DNA of 64,000 nt from Aestuariibaculum marinum (GTDB lineage: Bacteria > Bacteroidota > Bacteroidia > Flavobacteriales > Flavobacteriaceae). The DNA lies in contig NZ_JACVXD010000002.1 in NCBI RefSeq assembly GCF_014596975.1, positions 124,001-188,000 of the forward strand, read 5' to 3'. The notes beneath the pieces were generated by a model that was not told the origin of the DNA, did not search any database, and saw nothing but the letters and a program-made list of their open reading frames with translations. Shown here piece after piece: positions 33,608 through 44,716 of the stretch (the stretch's first letter is position 1; each line of letters starts with the position of its first letter). The translations under genes and the position numbers were made by a program.

Positions 33608-35404
33608 ATGAAGAATATTAGAAACTTTTGCATCATTGCACATATAGATCACGGGAAGAGTACACTTGCAGACCGCTTATTAGACTATACTGGTTCGGTT
33701 ACCGAAAGGGAAAAACAAAATCAGCTATTAGATAATATGGATTTGGAGCGCGAGCGCGGTATTACTATTAAATCGCACGCCATCCAGATGGACTACATTC
33801 ACGAAGGTGAACATTTCGTTTTAAATCTTATTGACACTCCTGGTCACGTTGATTTCTCTTATGAGGTATCACGATCTATCGCCGCATGTGAAGGGGCCCT
33901 ACTTATTGTTGATGCCGCGCAAAGTATTCAGGCACAAACCATATCTAACCTATATTTAGCTTTAGAGAACGATCTGGAAATTATTCCTGTTCTTAATAAA
34001 GTAGATTTACCGAGTGCCAACCCTGAAGAAGTAACCGATGATATTGTTGATTTATTAGGTTGTGATCCTGAGGATGTTATTCACGCCAGTGGAAAAACAG
34101 GCTTTGGTGTAGACAACATCTTAAAAGCTATTATCGAGCGTATTCCTGCCCCTAAAGGTGACCCGGATGCGCCATTACAAGCCTTAATTTTCGACTCAGT
34201 TTACAACACCTTTAGAGGTATTGAAACCTATTTTAGAGTGTTTAATGGTGAAATTAAAAAAGGACAGCACATTAAATTCGTAGCAACAGGCAAAGATTAT
34301 TACGCCGATGAAGTTGGAACGTTAAAACTAACTCAGGTTGCAAAAAAAGATATTAAAACCGGAGATGTAGGCTATCTTATTACCGGTATTAAAACGGCTA
34401 AAGAAGTAAAAGTTGGTGACACCATTACAGATTTTGAAAAGCCAACACAAAACATTGTAGAAGGTTTCGAAGATGTAAAACCAATGGTATTCGCCGGAAT
34501 TTACCCTGTAGACACCGAAGATTACGAAGACCTTCGTGCTTCTATGGAAAAACTACAGTTAAACGATGCTTCGCTGGTTTTCCAGCCGGAAAGCTCGGCT
34601 GCATTAGGTTTTGGGTTCCGTTGTGGATTCTTAGGAATGCTTCACATGGAAATCATTCAGGAACGTTTAGAGCGTGAATTCGATATGACGGTAATTACCA
34701 CCGTACCCAACGTATCGTACCATGCCTACACCAATAAAAACACTGAAGAAACCATCATTGTAAACAACCCATCCGACTTACCGGATCCTTCAACTTTAAA
34801 TCGTGTTGAAGAGCCATATATTAAAGCCACCATTATTACCAAATCGGACTTTATTGGTAATGTCATGTCGCTTTGTATTGAAAAGCGTGGTATTGTAACC
34901 AATCAAACGTATTTAACTCCTGAGCGTGTAGAATTATCGTTTGAAATGCCTCTTGCGGAAATTGTATTCGACTTCTACGATCGTTTAAAAACGGTTTCTA
35001 AAGGGTATGCTTCTTTCGATTACCACCCAATAGGAATGAAACCATCTAAACTGGTACGTTTAGACATTTTATTGAATGCACAACCTGTCGATGCGCTTTC
35101 TGCATTAATTCACGCCGATAACGCACAAACTATTGGTAGAAAAATGTGTGAGAAGTTAAAAGAACTTATTCCGCGTCAGCAATTCGATATTCCTGTTCAG
35201 GCAGCTATTGGTGCCAAGATTGTATCTCGTGAAACCATCAAGGCCTTACGTAAAGACGTAACAGCAAAATGTTATGGTGGAGATATTTCTCGTAAACGTA
35301 AATTACTTGAAAAACAGAAAAAAGGTAAGAAACGTATGCGACAAGTTGGTAACGTTGAAATCCCTCAGCAAGCGTTTATGGCGGTATTAAAGCTTAACGA
35401 CTAA
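33608..35404 (+). CDS. lepA: Elongation factor 4 (LepA)
   Basis: 598 residues. A ribosomal GTPase that can back-translocate stalled ribosomes and aids 30S assembly. The N-terminal GTPase shows G1 [15 protein letters not shown], the G2/switch region [14 protein letters not shown]3 [14 protein letters not shown] and G4 [11 protein letters not shown]. The LepA-specific C-terminal domain ends in [25 protein letters not shown], typical of the family (shown in parts: [19 protein letters not shown]). Length is exactly family size. Monocistronic by spacing. Confidence 0.98.
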   Translation: MKNIRNFCIIAHIDHGKSTLADRLLDYTGSVTEREKQNQLLDNMDLERERGITIKSHAIQMDYIHEGEHFVLNLIDTPGHVDFSYEVSRSIAACEGALLIVDAAQSIQAQTISNLYLALENDLEIIPVLNKVDLPSANPEEVTDDIVDLLGCDPEDVIHASGKTGFGVDNILKAIIERIPAPKGDPDAPLQALIFDSVYNTFRGIETYFRVFNGEIKKGQHIKFVATGKDYYADEVGTLKLTQVAKKDIKTGDVGYLITGIKTAKEVKVGDTITDFEKPTQNIVEGFEDVKPMVFAGIYPVDTEDYEDLRASMEKLQLNDASLVFQPESSAALGFGFRCGFLGMLHMEIIQERLEREFDMTVITTVPNVSYHAYTNKNTEETIIVNNPSDLPDPSTLNRVEEPYIKATIITKSDFIGNVMSLCIEKRGIVTNQTYLTPERVELSFEMPLAEIVFDFYDRLKTVSKGYASFDYHPIGMKPSKLVRLDILLNAQPVDALSALIHADNAQTIGRKMCEKLKELIPRQQFDIPVQAAIGAKIVSRETIKALRKDVTAKCYGGDISRKRKLLEKQKKGKKRMRQVGNVEIPQQAFMAVLKLND

Positions 35405-35552
35405 CATTTTTATAATCAGCAGGCGTTTTTATAAGAAATTATTATTGATATTTTTGAATTATTTCGATAATGTAATTTTTTCTTTAAAAATGAACGTATG
35501 TTAAAAAAGTGGACAATATTTTTGTAAGTTTATAACAAAGCAAAAATATTTA

Positions 35553-36971
35553 ATGACTATTTTACATATAAGTGCAGAATGTTATCCCGTAGCAAAAGTA
35601 GGCGGGCTAGCTGATGTCGTTGGAGCTTTACCAAAATACCAAAACAGCTCAAGCACCACATCTCAGGTTATCATGCCATTTTATGATAACAAATTTACTC
35701 AGGAAAACACGTTTTCTTCAGTTTACGATGCACAGCTAAAATTAGGAGATTCCGTTTACGATTTTCAAATTTTAGTATTAAAAGATAAGCCATTAGATTT
35801 TGATGTCTTTTTCGTAAATGTTCCGGATTTGTTATTTAAAGATTATGTATATTCTTTCGATGACACCGAGCGTTTTTTAGCCTTTCAAATAGGCGCTTTA
35901 GACTGGTTACTAACCTGGCATGATTACCCGGATATTATCCATTGCCACGACCACCATACTGGGTTGGTCCCATTCATGCTTCAGGAAAGTTATAAATATG
36001 AAGCCTTCAGAAATATTCCGAATATCATTACCATTCATAATGCGCAATATCAAGGCTGGTTTTCGCATGAAAAGGTTGGTTTAATTCCTCCGTTTAATTT
36101 TGACCATGTTGGATTATTGGATTGGGGCAGCCAGATTAACCCCTTAGCGGCAGGTATAAAATGCGCTTGGAGTGTAACTACCGTTTCGCCAAGTTATATG
36201 GAAGAACTTAAACAGGCTGCCAATGGTTTAGAAAGCTTGTTAAGTGCCGAAAGTGAAAAATGCACCGGTATTTTAAATGGAATAGACTGGAAAGTATGGA
36301 ATCCGGAAACCGATACCTATATCGTAAAAAGCTATGACATAGAAACCGTTGATAAAGGCGCTAGTTCTAACAAGAAATATCTATGCGACACTTTTAATCT
36401 GGACTTTAAAAAACCATTGTTTGCTTTTATTGGTAGACTGGTTGATGAAAAAGGATCGGATTTATTTCCCGAAGTGTTTAAACTGGCACTCGAAAAAGAT
36501 AACCTTTCCATTTTATTATTGGGATCAGGAAATAAAATGGTTGAAGGCCAATTACAAGATCTAAAATCAGACTTTGTTGGAACCTATAATGCCTTTATAG
36601 GCTACGACGAAAAGTTATCACATATTATTTATGCCGGGGCGGATTTTTTACTCATGCCCTCGCGTGTTGAGCCATGTGGCTTAAATCAAATGTATGCCCT
36701 GCGATATGGAACTATTCCTATTGTACGAAGCATAGGCGGTTTAAAAGATACCGTAACTGATATTAATGAAGAAGGCGGCTTTGGTATTTGCCACCCAAAT
36801 ACAGCCGTTTCCGAAATAACCGAAGCTATCGATAGAGCTATAACCCTATATAAAGACCAACCAACCTATAAAGGCATTAGGCGCCAGATTATGGCTATAG
36901 ACCATTCTTGGGACGCTTCTGCTGGAGAATACATTAATTTATATAACACATTAAAATCTAGCCAACAATGA
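35553..36971 (+). CDS. glgA: Glycogen synthase (ADP-glucose)
   Basis: 472 residues. Elongates alpha-1,4-glucan from ADP-glucose. A GT5 enzyme: the N-terminal ADP-glucose loop lies in ISAECYPVAKVGGLADVVGALP (Lys-x-Gly-Gly), a conserved HCHDHHTGLVPFML, then ITIHNAQYQGWF and NGIDWKVWNPETD. The C-terminal Rossmann half has FIGRLVDEKGSDLFPEV and the donor-site MPSRVEPCGLNQMYALRYG (the catalytic Glu of the EPCGL motif). First gene of a compact glycogen operon; its TGA overlaps the glgC ATG (ATGA). Confidence 0.97.
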   Translation: MTILHISAECYPVAKVGGLADVVGALPKYQNSSSTTSQVIMPFYDNKFTQENTFSSVYDAQLKLGDSVYDFQILVLKDKPLDFDVFFVNVPDLLFKDYVYSFDDTERFLAFQIGALDWLLTWHDYPDIIHCHDHHTGLVPFMLQESYKYEAFRNIPNIITIHNAQYQGWFSHEKVGLIPPFNFDHVGLLDWGSQINPLAAGIKCAWSVTTVSPSYMEELKQAANGLESLLSAESEKCTGILNGIDWKVWNPETDTYIVKSYDIETVDKGASSNKKYLCDTFNLDFKKPLFAFIGRLVDEKGSDLFPEVFKLALEKDNLSILLLGSGNKMVEGQLQDLKSDFVGTYNAFIGYDEKLSHIIYAGADFLLMPSRVEPCGLNQMYALRYGTIPIVRSIGGLKDTVTDINEEGGFGICHPNTAVSEITEAIDRAITLYKDQPTYKGIRRQIMAIDHSWDASAGEYINLYNTLKSSQQ

Positions 36972-38233
36972 TTAACAACAAGGTTTTAGCCATCATACTT
37001 GGTGGTGGACAGGGATCTCGATTACACCCATTAACGCAACAACGCTCAAAACCAGCAGTACCAATTGCCGGAAAATACAGGTTGGTCGATATTCCTATTT
37101 CTAACTGTATTAACGCAGACATTAAGCGTATGTTTGTGTTAACACAATTCAATTCTGCTTCGTTAAACCGCCACATTAAAAACACGTACCACTTTAGTTT
37201 TTTTAGTAGTGCTTTTGTCGATGTATTGGCAGCAGAACAAACACCTGAAAATAAAGGTTGGTTTCAAGGAACAGCAGATGCCGTGCGACAAAGTATGCAC
37301 CACGTATTAAGGCACGATTGTGAATACATTTTAATTTTATCTGGTGATCAGCTTTATCAAATGGATTACGATAAAATGATTGAGGCCCACGAAAAATGCG
37401 GTGCCGAAATCTCTATTGCAACCATTCCAGTTAATGCAAAAGATGCTACCGGTTTTGGAATTTTAAAATCAGACGAAGAAAGTATCATTACCTCGTTCAT
37501 TGAAAAACCAGATGCTAGTTTATTACCTGAATGGACCTCGGAAGTAAGTGATGAAATGAAAGCTGAAGGTAGAAACTATCTGGCTTCAATGGGGATTTAT
37601 ATCTTTAATCGGGATTTATTAGTTGAATTAATGAATGACGAATCGACCATAGATTTTGGAAAAGAAATCATTCCGCAATCAATCAACAAACATAAAACCT
37701 TAAGTTATCAATACGAAGGTTACTGGACCGATATCGGAACTATTGAATCCTTCTTTGAAGCCAATATTAGTTTAACAGCTAACATTCCTAAATTCGATTT
37801 ATACGACGAAAACAGACGTATTTATACGCATGCCCGAATGCTGCCAACCACCAAACTGGCAGGAACCAATTTAGATAAAGCCGTTATTTCTGAAGGTTGT
37901 ATTATCGCAGCAGCAAAGATTGAAGAATCGGTTATTGGTATTCGTTCCCGCATTGGTAAAGAATCCACCGTAATAAAAACCTATATGATGGGTAACGACT
38001 TTTACGAAACCCTTCAGGAAATAGAAGAAAAACATATCAAAATATTAATGGGTATTGGCGAACGATGCTTTATTAAAAATGCTATTCTCGATAAAAACTG
38101 TCGCATTGGAGACGACGTAAGAATTAATGGTGGCAGTCATTTAGAAGACACCGAAAATGACATGTACGCAGTAAGAGATGGCATTGTAGTAGTAAAAAGC
38201 GGTGCAACTATACCTAACGGATTTGTAATATAA
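36968..38233 (+). CDS. glgC: Glucose-1-phosphate adenylyltransferase
   Basis: 421 residues. Makes ADP-glucose from glucose-1-phosphate and ATP, the committed and regulated step. The nucleotidyltransferase part has AIILGGGQGSRLHPLTQQRSKPAVPIAG, WFQGTADAVRQ and ILSGDQLYQMDY, the allosteric/substrate GRNYLASMGIYIF and IEKPDA. The C-terminal half is a left-handed beta-helix (VISEGCIIAAAKIEESVIGIRSRIG). 4-base overlap with glgA and 3 bases to glgB, so all three are translated together. Confidence 0.97.
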   Translation: MINNKVLAIILGGGQGSRLHPLTQQRSKPAVPIAGKYRLVDIPISNCINADIKRMFVLTQFNSASLNRHIKNTYHFSFFSSAFVDVLAAEQTPENKGWFQGTADAVRQSMHHVLRHDCEYILILSGDQLYQMDYDKMIEAHEKCGAEISIATIPVNAKDATGFGILKSDEESIITSFIEKPDASLLPEWTSEVSDEMKAEGRNYLASMGIYIFNRDLLVELMNDESTIDFGKEIIPQSINKHKTLSYQYEGYWTDIGTIESFFEANISLTANIPKFDLYDENRRIYTHARMLPTTKLAGTNLDKAVISEGCIIAAAKIEESVIGIRSRIGKESTVIKTYMMGNDFYETLQEIEEKHIKILMGIGERCFIKNAILDKNCRIGDDVRINGGSHLEDTENDMYAVRDGIVVVKSGATIPNGFVI

Positions 38234-38236
38234 TTT

Positions 38237-40144
38237 ATGGCTCAAACTAAAGTTTATAGTCTGTTCACAGACTTCGATATCAATTTATTTAAAGCAGGTA
38301 AACACTATAGGCTTTACGAAAAATTTGGCTCTCATATAGTAACCGTCGATGGCATTGAAGGCACATACTTTGCTGTATGGGCACCAAGTGCTAAACGGGT
38401 TTCGGTTATTGGCGACTTTAACTACTGGGCCGAAGGCGAACATGAGTTAAATGTGCGTTGGGACAGCAGTGGTATTTGGGAAGGCTTTATTCCTTTTGTT
38501 GGCAAAGGCAACCTATACAAATACAAAATTGAAAGTCATAATAACGGTATTAAAACTGAAAAAGCCGATCCATACGCCAGACGATGTGAACACCCTCCCA
38601 AAACAGCATCGATAGTTTGGGATGACACCTACAAATGGAAAGACACCGATTGGATGAAAAAGCGTAAAAAGTACAATGCTTTAAATGCACCATATTCGGT
38701 TTACGAAGTCCATTTAGGCTCCTGGAAACGCAACATTGAAGAAGACCGATCGCTATCTTATTTTGAATTGGCAGATGAATTGGTAAACTACGTTAAGGAC
38801 ATGAACTTTACACACGTCGAGTTAATGCCTGTTATGGAGTTTCCTTACGATCCGTCTTGGGGTTATCAAATTACAGGATACTTCGCTCCTACCTCACGTT
38901 ACGGCTATCCGGAAGAATTTAAATATTTAGTAGACAAATTACATCAAAATGATATAGGTATTATTTTAGACTGGGTGCCTTCACATTTTCCTGAAGACGC
39001 CCATGGTCTAGGGTTTTTCGATGGCTCAAATTTATATGAGCACCCAGACAAACGTAAAGGCTATCATCAGGACTGGAAGAGTTTAATCTTTAATTACGGT
39101 CGTAATGAAGTTAAATCTTTCCTGATTAGTAATGCCATTTTCTGGCTAGAACAATACCATGCCGATGGCTTACGTGTCGATGCCGTAGCCTCAATGCTAT
39201 TCTTAGATTATTCTCGTGAAGACGGTGAATGGGAACCAAATATTTACGGTGGAAGAGAGAATCTGGAAGCGATTGACTTCATGAAAGAGCTCAATAAAGA
39301 AATTTATGCGTCCTTCCCCGATGTACAAACAATTGCTGAAGAATCAACAGCATTTACAGGCGTCTCTAAACCTGTTTTTATGGGAGGACTAGGCTTTGGT
39401 ATGAAATGGATGATGGGCTGGATGCATGATACCTTAGAATACTTTTCTAAAGATCCTGTATACCGTAAATACCATCAAAACGATATTACCTTTAGTTTGG
39501 CTTATGCCTTCTCAGAAAACTTCATGTTACCCCTATCGCATGACGAAGTCGTTTATGGTAAAAATTCTATTTTAGGGCGTATGCCAGGTGACGAATGGCA
39601 GCGCTTTGCTAATCTGCGCGTGCTTTTTGGTTATATGTTTACTCACCCAGGCACTAAACTACTGTTTATGGGTGGCGAATTTGGTCAGTATAACGAATGG
39701 GATTTTCAGGCGAGTTTAAACTGGAATCTGTTAGAATTTGATCCGCACAAAAATTTCCAAAATTATTATAAGGCCTTAAATAAATTATACACCACTACCC
39801 CAGCACTATTTGAAAAAGGATTTTCTTATGACGGGTTCGAATGGATTAACTACGGTGATCATGAAAATTCTGTGATTTCATATATACGAAAAGGCGAAAA
39901 CCCAGAAGACAACGTCGTTGTTGTTTGTAATTTAACACCAACCATTCATAAAAAATATTGTATTGGTTTACCTGTATCTGGAAAAATTAAGGAGATCTTT
40001 AATAGTGATGACGAAGCCTTTGGTGGCAGTGGCGTTTTAAATTCAAGAGCTATCACTATAAAAGACAAGCCTTATAATGGTAAAGACTATTCGGCGGAAA
40101 TTACTTTACCTCCTTTAGGCATTTCTATTTTCAAATTTAACTAG
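38237..40144 (+). CDS. glgB: 1,4-alpha-glucan branching enzyme
   Basis: 635 residues. Introduces alpha-1,6 branches into glycogen. The N-terminal CBM48 region (about 25-125) contains YFAVWAPSAKRVSVIGDFNYW. The GH13 barrel has VYEVHLGSW, LMPVMEFPYDPSWGYQ, nucleophile Asp in GLRVDAVASMLFLD, acid/base Glu in TIAEESTAFTGV and stabiliser Asp in LSHDEVVYGK. The C-terminal beta domain is present. The length is that of a form without the extra N-terminal module seen in E. coli. Third gene of the glg run. Confidence 0.97.
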   Translation: MAQTKVYSLFTDFDINLFKAGKHYRLYEKFGSHIVTVDGIEGTYFAVWAPSAKRVSVIGDFNYWAEGEHELNVRWDSSGIWEGFIPFVGKGNLYKYKIESHNNGIKTEKADPYARRCEHPPKTASIVWDDTYKWKDTDWMKKRKKYNALNAPYSVYEVHLGSWKRNIEEDRSLSYFELADELVNYVKDMNFTHVELMPVMEFPYDPSWGYQITGYFAPTSRYGYPEEFKYLVDKLHQNDIGIILDWVPSHFPEDAHGLGFFDGSNLYEHPDKRKGYHQDWKSLIFNYGRNEVKSFLISNAIFWLEQYHADGLRVDAVASMLFLDYSREDGEWEPNIYGGRENLEAIDFMKELNKEIYASFPDVQTIAEESTAFTGVSKPVFMGGLGFGMKWMMGWMHDTLEYFSKDPVYRKYHQNDITFSLAYAFSENFMLPLSHDEVVYGKNSILGRMPGDEWQRFANLRVLFGYMFTHPGTKLLFMGGEFGQYNEWDFQASLNWNLLEFDPHKNFQNYYKALNKLYTTTPALFEKGFSYDGFEWINYGDHENSVISYIRKGENPEDNVVVVCNLTPTIHKKYCIGLPVSGKIKEIFNSDDEAFGGSGVLNSRAITIKDKPYNGKDYSAEITLPPLGISIFKFN

Positions 40145-40188
40145 CAAGAAGGCTTTGTTATACATTACGCAATTATATAACTGATATG

Positions 40189-40222
40189 TTGCGCTTTACG
40201 CAATTTGTCTCTTGTATTTTTG
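40189..40222 (+). promoter_or_regulatory. Candidate promoter of the GH31 gene
   Basis: TTG at 40189-40191 and TATTTTTG at 40215-40222 (23-base spacing, slightly long) sit 70-100 bases before the GH31 start. Confidence 0.35.
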
Positions 40223-40292
40223 CCAATAATAGCGCATTAAAAATTAATTGTTTTAGTACTTTTAATGATGCATATACTAAAGTTATAATTTT

Positions 40293-42692
40293 ATGATTTT
40301 AAATACAGAATTAGAGTATAAAGGAAACTTGTTTCCTTCCCATATAATTTCCTACGAAAAAAATCTTGACACTCTAAATTTCACCACAGAAAATGGTGTG
40401 ATTTTACAAATAACCGTACAGCGCGATAGTGTACTACGTTTTCGATTTACAACATCAGGTATCTTTGAAAACGATTTTTCATATGCTATTACCAAATACG
40501 CCAGTCGAGGTTATAACCATTTAGAAGTTGAAGAGGAAGAAGATAAATATATCATTATTACAGCTAAACTTAAATGTCACGTTAATAAAGCCGATTTAAG
40601 AACCGCTATTTATGATGCACAGACCAATGACTTGATTTGTGAAGATGAATTAGGTTTTCACTGGGAGGAAAGTTACGAGTTTGGTGGCGATATTGTAAAG
40701 ATGTCTAAAGTTGCACAGGAAGGTGAAAGCTACTATGGCTTAGGCGACAAACCTGCCGATGTAAACCTAAAAGGCAAGCGCTTTGAAAACTGGGTAACCG
40801 ATTCTTACGCCTACGGAAAATATACCGACCCTATTTACAAAACCATTCCGTTTTATACGGCACTTCATCATAAAAAAGCTTACGGTATTTTCTTTGATAA
40901 TACCTTCAGATCGTATTTCGATTTTTGTCAGGAGCGACGTAATATTTCCAGCTTCTGGGCGCAGGGTGGTGAAATGAATTATTATTTCATTTACGGACCA
41001 GAAATGTCGGAAGTGGTTGCAAACTACACCGATTTAACCGGAAAACCACATCAATTACCGCCGCTTTGGGCTTTAGGATATCACCAGTGTAAATGGAGTT
41101 ATTACCCGGAAGCGAAAGTAAAAGAAATCACCAATAAATTCAGAGAACTAAAAATTCCATGTGATGCTATTTATTTAGACATCGATTATATGGAAGGATT
41201 TAGATGTTTTACCTGGAGTAAAGAATATTTCCCAGATCCGAAGCGTATGGTTAAGGAATTGGCAGATGATGGCTTTAAGACCATTGTTATCATTGACCCG
41301 GGAATTAAAATCGACAAGGAATACTCGGTGTTCAAGGAAGGCTTAGATAACGATTACTTCTGTAAACGTGCAGATGGCCCTTATATGAAAGGTAAAGTAT
41401 GGCCTGGTGAGTGTTATTTCCCTGATTTTACGAATCCGGAAGTACGCGAGTGGTGGTCTAACCTTTTTCAAGAATTAATTGAAGAAATAGGCGTTAAAGG
41501 CGTTTGGAATGACATGAATGAGCCTGCTGTAATGGATGTACCTGGAAAATCGTTTCCAGACGATGTAAGACACGATTACGAGGGTAACCCCTGTTCACAT
41601 AGGAAAGCCCACAATATATACGGTATGCAAATGGCAAGAGCCACTTATCAAGGCTTGAAAAAGTTTGCCTACCCTAAGCGTCCGTTTGTCATTACACGTG
41701 CAGCTTATTCAGGAACCCAGCGTTACACATCGAGCTGGACAGGTGATAATGTCGCGTCCTGGGAACACCTATCGATTGCCAATATTCAGGCACAGCGTAT
41801 GTGTATGTCTGGATTCTCGTTTATCGGATCGGATATTGGTGGATTTGCAGAACAACCTAACGGCGAACTTTACGCACGTTGGATTCAGTTAGGTATCTTT
41901 CATCCGTTTTGTAGAACACACTCTTCCGGCGATCATGGCGATCAGGAACCATGGACTTTTGGAAAAAATATAACGGATGTGGTTCGTAAATTTATCGAGT
42001 TAAGATATGAGCTCCTACCCTATTTATACACTGCTTTTTGGCGTTATGCCGAAGAAGGTATTCCTATTTTAAAATCGTTGGTATTATACGATCAGTTAGA
42101 TACCCATACCCATTACAGAAGTGATGAATTTATATGTGGTGAAAAAATACTGGCCTGCCCTATTTTAGAGCCTAATGCTAAAGGACGACGCATGTATTTC
42201 CCGACTGGGGAATGGTATAATTACTGGACCGACGAAATTGTTGAAGGTGGTCAGGAGTTATGGGTTGATGCCGATTTAGATAGTATGCCTATATTCATTA
42301 AATCGGGTGCATTAATACCTAAATATCCTGTACAGCAGTTTGTAGGAGAAAAAGAAATTGACGAGTTAAAACTGGACGTTTATTTTAAAATTGGTAAAGA
42401 AACCTCCGAAGTTTATGAAGATGCCCACGATGGTTACGATTACATTAAAGGTAGATATAGCCTAAGAAACTTTAGCTTAACCGGTAAAACAACAGAACTT
42501 GTTATACAACAACATAAATCTGGTAAATACACCACACCTTATGATACGTTTAAACTACAGTTACACGGTTTACCGTTTAAAATTAAAAAAGTGATTATCG
42601 ATAAAGTAGAATATTCATTTAAAGATATTCAGCTTAACGGGAATAATTCTTTTATCATTAATAAAGACTTTACCGACTTACATATTTTATAA
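40293..42692 (+). CDS. Glycoside hydrolase family 31 alpha-glucosidase
   Basis: 799 residues. The core GH31 catalytic motif is GVWNDMNEPAVMDVPG (nucleophile Asp near residue 409), and the acid/base Asp lies in SWTGDNVASWEHL near 485. GLGDKPADVNLKGKR and PHQLPPLWALGYHQCKW are GH31 N-terminal landmarks, and the end has the family's beta-sandwich. No signal peptide, so it is cytoplasmic. Position after glgB suggests it trims glycogen or imported maltodextrins to glucose; the alpha-1,4 specificity is inference from context. 148 bases after glgB, with its own candidate promoter. Confidence 0.94.
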   Translation: MILNTELEYKGNLFPSHIISYEKNLDTLNFTTENGVILQITVQRDSVLRFRFTTSGIFENDFSYAITKYASRGYNHLEVEEEEDKYIIITAKLKCHVNKADLRTAIYDAQTNDLICEDELGFHWEESYEFGGDIVKMSKVAQEGESYYGLGDKPADVNLKGKRFENWVTDSYAYGKYTDPIYKTIPFYTALHHKKAYGIFFDNTFRSYFDFCQERRNISSFWAQGGEMNYYFIYGPEMSEVVANYTDLTGKPHQLPPLWALGYHQCKWSYYPEAKVKEITNKFRELKIPCDAIYLDIDYMEGFRCFTWSKEYFPDPKRMVKELADDGFKTIVIIDPGIKIDKEYSVFKEGLDNDYFCKRADGPYMKGKVWPGECYFPDFTNPEVREWWSNLFQELIEEIGVKGVWNDMNEPAVMDVPGKSFPDDVRHDYEGNPCSHRKAHNIYGMQMARATYQGLKKFAYPKRPFVITRAAYSGTQRYTSSWTGDNVASWEHLSIANIQAQRMCMSGFSFIGSDIGGFAEQPNGELYARWIQLGIFHPFCRTHSSGDHGDQEPWTFGKNITDVVRKFIELRYELLPYLYTAFWRYAEEGIPILKSLVLYDQLDTHTHYRSDEFICGEKILACPILEPNAKGRRMYFPTGEWYNYWTDEIVEGGQELWVDADLDSMPIFIKSGALIPKYPVQQFVGEKEIDELKLDVYFKIGKETSEVYEDAHDGYDYIKGRYSLRNFSLTGKTTELVIQQHKSGKYTTPYDTFKLQLHGLPFKIKKVIIDKVEYSFKDIQLNGNNSFIINKDFTDLHIL

Positions 42693-42716
42693 ACTCCACA
42701 CAAAAACAAGTTGAAC

Positions 42717-42750
42717 AAAAAAGCGCTCGTATTTAACAAGCGCTTTTTTT
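42717..42750. terminator. Bidirectional terminator between GH31 and antiporter genes
   Basis: AAGCGCT (42721-42727) pairs with AGCGCTT (42739-42745), with an A run before and a T run after. It serves the plus-strand glycogen operon and the converging antiporter. Confidence 0.85.
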
Positions 42751-42760
42751 ATTAATCAAT

Positions 42761-44590
42761 TTAAACATCTATACTATCGAAAGGTTTTCCTAAATACACT
42801 AGTTTAAACTCTTTTTCAATTTTAAACTCTTTGGTAAGGGTACATATAATATGAAGCTCTCCGTCGCGATCTTTAACAAATAAAGGAATGGCCTTTTGCT
42901 CTCTGTTAAGTTTATCAATCTTCTTGAGGTATTCCTCTTTTGTATTGATATCTACTTCATGGATAATAGGATAATCTCTGGCCACTTCACTAAAATTAAT
43001 GAAATCATCTTTGGTAGAGAAAATCGTATCTAATGACATATCTTCCTGGTTTTTTATTTCTTGGGACGAAATCAACCTATACGATCCTCGCTCTCCTAAA
43101 TGATCTCTAAACTTATTAATACTGTATTTGTTAATCTCATCACTCCCCGTAAACGCTAATAAATAACCGATATCGCTTAACTCGACATCGTTAGTCAAGT
43201 CTTCAGAATAAATATTCGCCTGCATGGCATCTAAATCTATGTTTTTTGCTTTGTTTATATTATCCAGGTTATTATCGATTAACACCACATGACGCGCATT
43301 TTGTTTCAAATACCTTGCAATAATTCTCGATGCTTCAGAAGCACCAATTATTAAAATACCATTACTTGCTTTAAGATACACCCCTATCCATTTGGCTACA
43401 TAACGTGCAGATGCTGCATTTAAAAGAACTGTTACCAAAACGGTTGTAAAAACCAATGGTGTAATATATTCGGCATAAGGCTCGCCTCTAAATGCCAGTT
43501 TTGTACCAAATAAAGAGGCGATTCCCGCTGCTACAATACCTCTTGGTCCTACCCAGCTTATAAATACTTTTTCATTGAACTTAAGTCCCGAGTTTGAACA
43601 ACTTAAGAAAACACCCAATGGCCTTAAAACAAATATGATAATAGCCATGAGTAAAACGGTTTTCCAATTGTAAACAATTAGTAGATCTTCAAGATTTATA
43701 TTCGCCGACAGTAAAATGAATAATATTGATATTAGTAAAACACTCAACGATTCTTTAAAATATAAAAGCTCTTTTAAGTTGGGCAACTTACTATTTCCTA
43801 ATACCATTCCCATCACCACAACCGCCAAAAGTCCGGATTCATGTGCAAAGATGTCCGATTCTACAAAAACTAATAACACTACAGACAAGGCCGTTACGTT
43901 AAGCAGGTAATGTGGTATGAGCTTTTTCTTAATTGAAAAATATAGCACCAACGCTGCCGTAGTACCAAAAGACAAACCTACCACGACAATTTTACCAAAT
44001 TCTATAATAGCCTGAAGAGTATACCCATTGGTTTCGTCAATACTAATAAACTCAAACATTAACACGGCTGCTAAAGCACCAATCGGGTCGATTAAAATTC
44101 CTTCCCATTTAAGCACGGTTGAAATTTCCTTTTTTAAAGGAATATTTCTCAAAATAGGAGCTATAACCGTAGGCCCTGTAACTATAATGAGAGCCGAAAA
44201 CAAAAAGGACACTTTCCAACTTAAGTCAAATATAAAATGTGCTGCTAAACCAGCCCCTATAAAAGTAATGAGTCCGCCAATACTGATTAGCTTCATTATA
44301 ACTGGGCCTACCTTCGATATTTCATTTCGCTTTAAGGTTAATCCTCCTTCAAAAAGAATAATACCAATGGCTAAGGATACAAAACTATAAAGACTGTCTC
44401 CAGGAAATAATCCTTTTTCGCCATTCCAAACAGGCTCAATCCACTTACTACCATCTGCAGAAAACAATGTTGAAATAGGACCTACAAAAAGCCCTATAAG
44501 GATTAACGGCAAAATTGCGGGGAGTTTCATCCGCCAAGCAACCCATTGTGACAATATTCCTAAAATAACAATACCCGAAAGTTCAATCAT
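42761..44590 (-). CDS. Cation:proton antiporter with TrkA-N domain (CPA type)
   Basis: 609 residues from ATG 44590 (MIELSGIVILGILSQWVAW). The first 400 residues hold about 12 hydrophobic segments with the exchanger motif LIVTGPTVIAPILRN and ILFEGGLTLKRNEIS, and WVGPRGIVAAGIASLFG in the second half, all typical of sodium/proton antiporters of CPA1/NhaP type. After residue about 410 a cytosolic nucleotide-binding Rossmann domain (GILIIGASEASRIIARYL) and a RCK-C-like tail follow. It probably trades Na+ or K+ for H+, with regulation by the cytosolic domain. Divergent from the other antiporter, about 126 bases between starts. Confidence 0.9.
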   Translation of the reverse strand: MIELSGIVILGILSQWVAWRMKLPAILPLILIGLFVGPISTLFSADGSKWIEPVWNGEKGLFPGDSLYSFVSLAIGIILFEGGLTLKRNEISKVGPVIMKLISIGGLITFIGAGLAAHFIFDLSWKVSFLFSALIIVTGPTVIAPILRNIPLKKEISTVLKWEGILIDPIGALAAVLMFEFISIDETNGYTLQAIIEFGKIVVVGLSFGTTAALVLYFSIKKKLIPHYLLNVTALSVVLLVFVESDIFAHESGLLAVVVMGMVLGNSKLPNLKELLYFKESLSVLLISILFILLSANINLEDLLIVYNWKTVLLMAIIIFVLRPLGVFLSCSNSGLKFNEKVFISWVGPRGIVAAGIASLFGTKLAFRGEPYAEYITPLVFTTVLVTVLLNAASARYVAKWIGVYLKASNGILIIGASEASRIIARYLKQNARHVVLIDNNLDNINKAKNIDLDAMQANIYSEDLTNDVELSDIGYLLAFTGSDEINKYSINKFRDHLGERGSYRLISSQEIKNQEDMSLDTIFSTKDDFINFSEVARDYPIIHEVDINTKEEYLKKIDKLNREQKAIPLFVKDRDGELHIICTLTKEFKIEKEFKLVYLGKPFDSIDV

Positions 44591-44716
44591 GTACAAATTC
44601 TTTTACTTAGATAATAGCAAAATATTAAAAATTGACTACTAAATGGCTATCTTATTAGGGATATTTAAAAAAATTTCAGATATTTAGAATACACCGTTTA
44701 AACTAAATAGGCTATT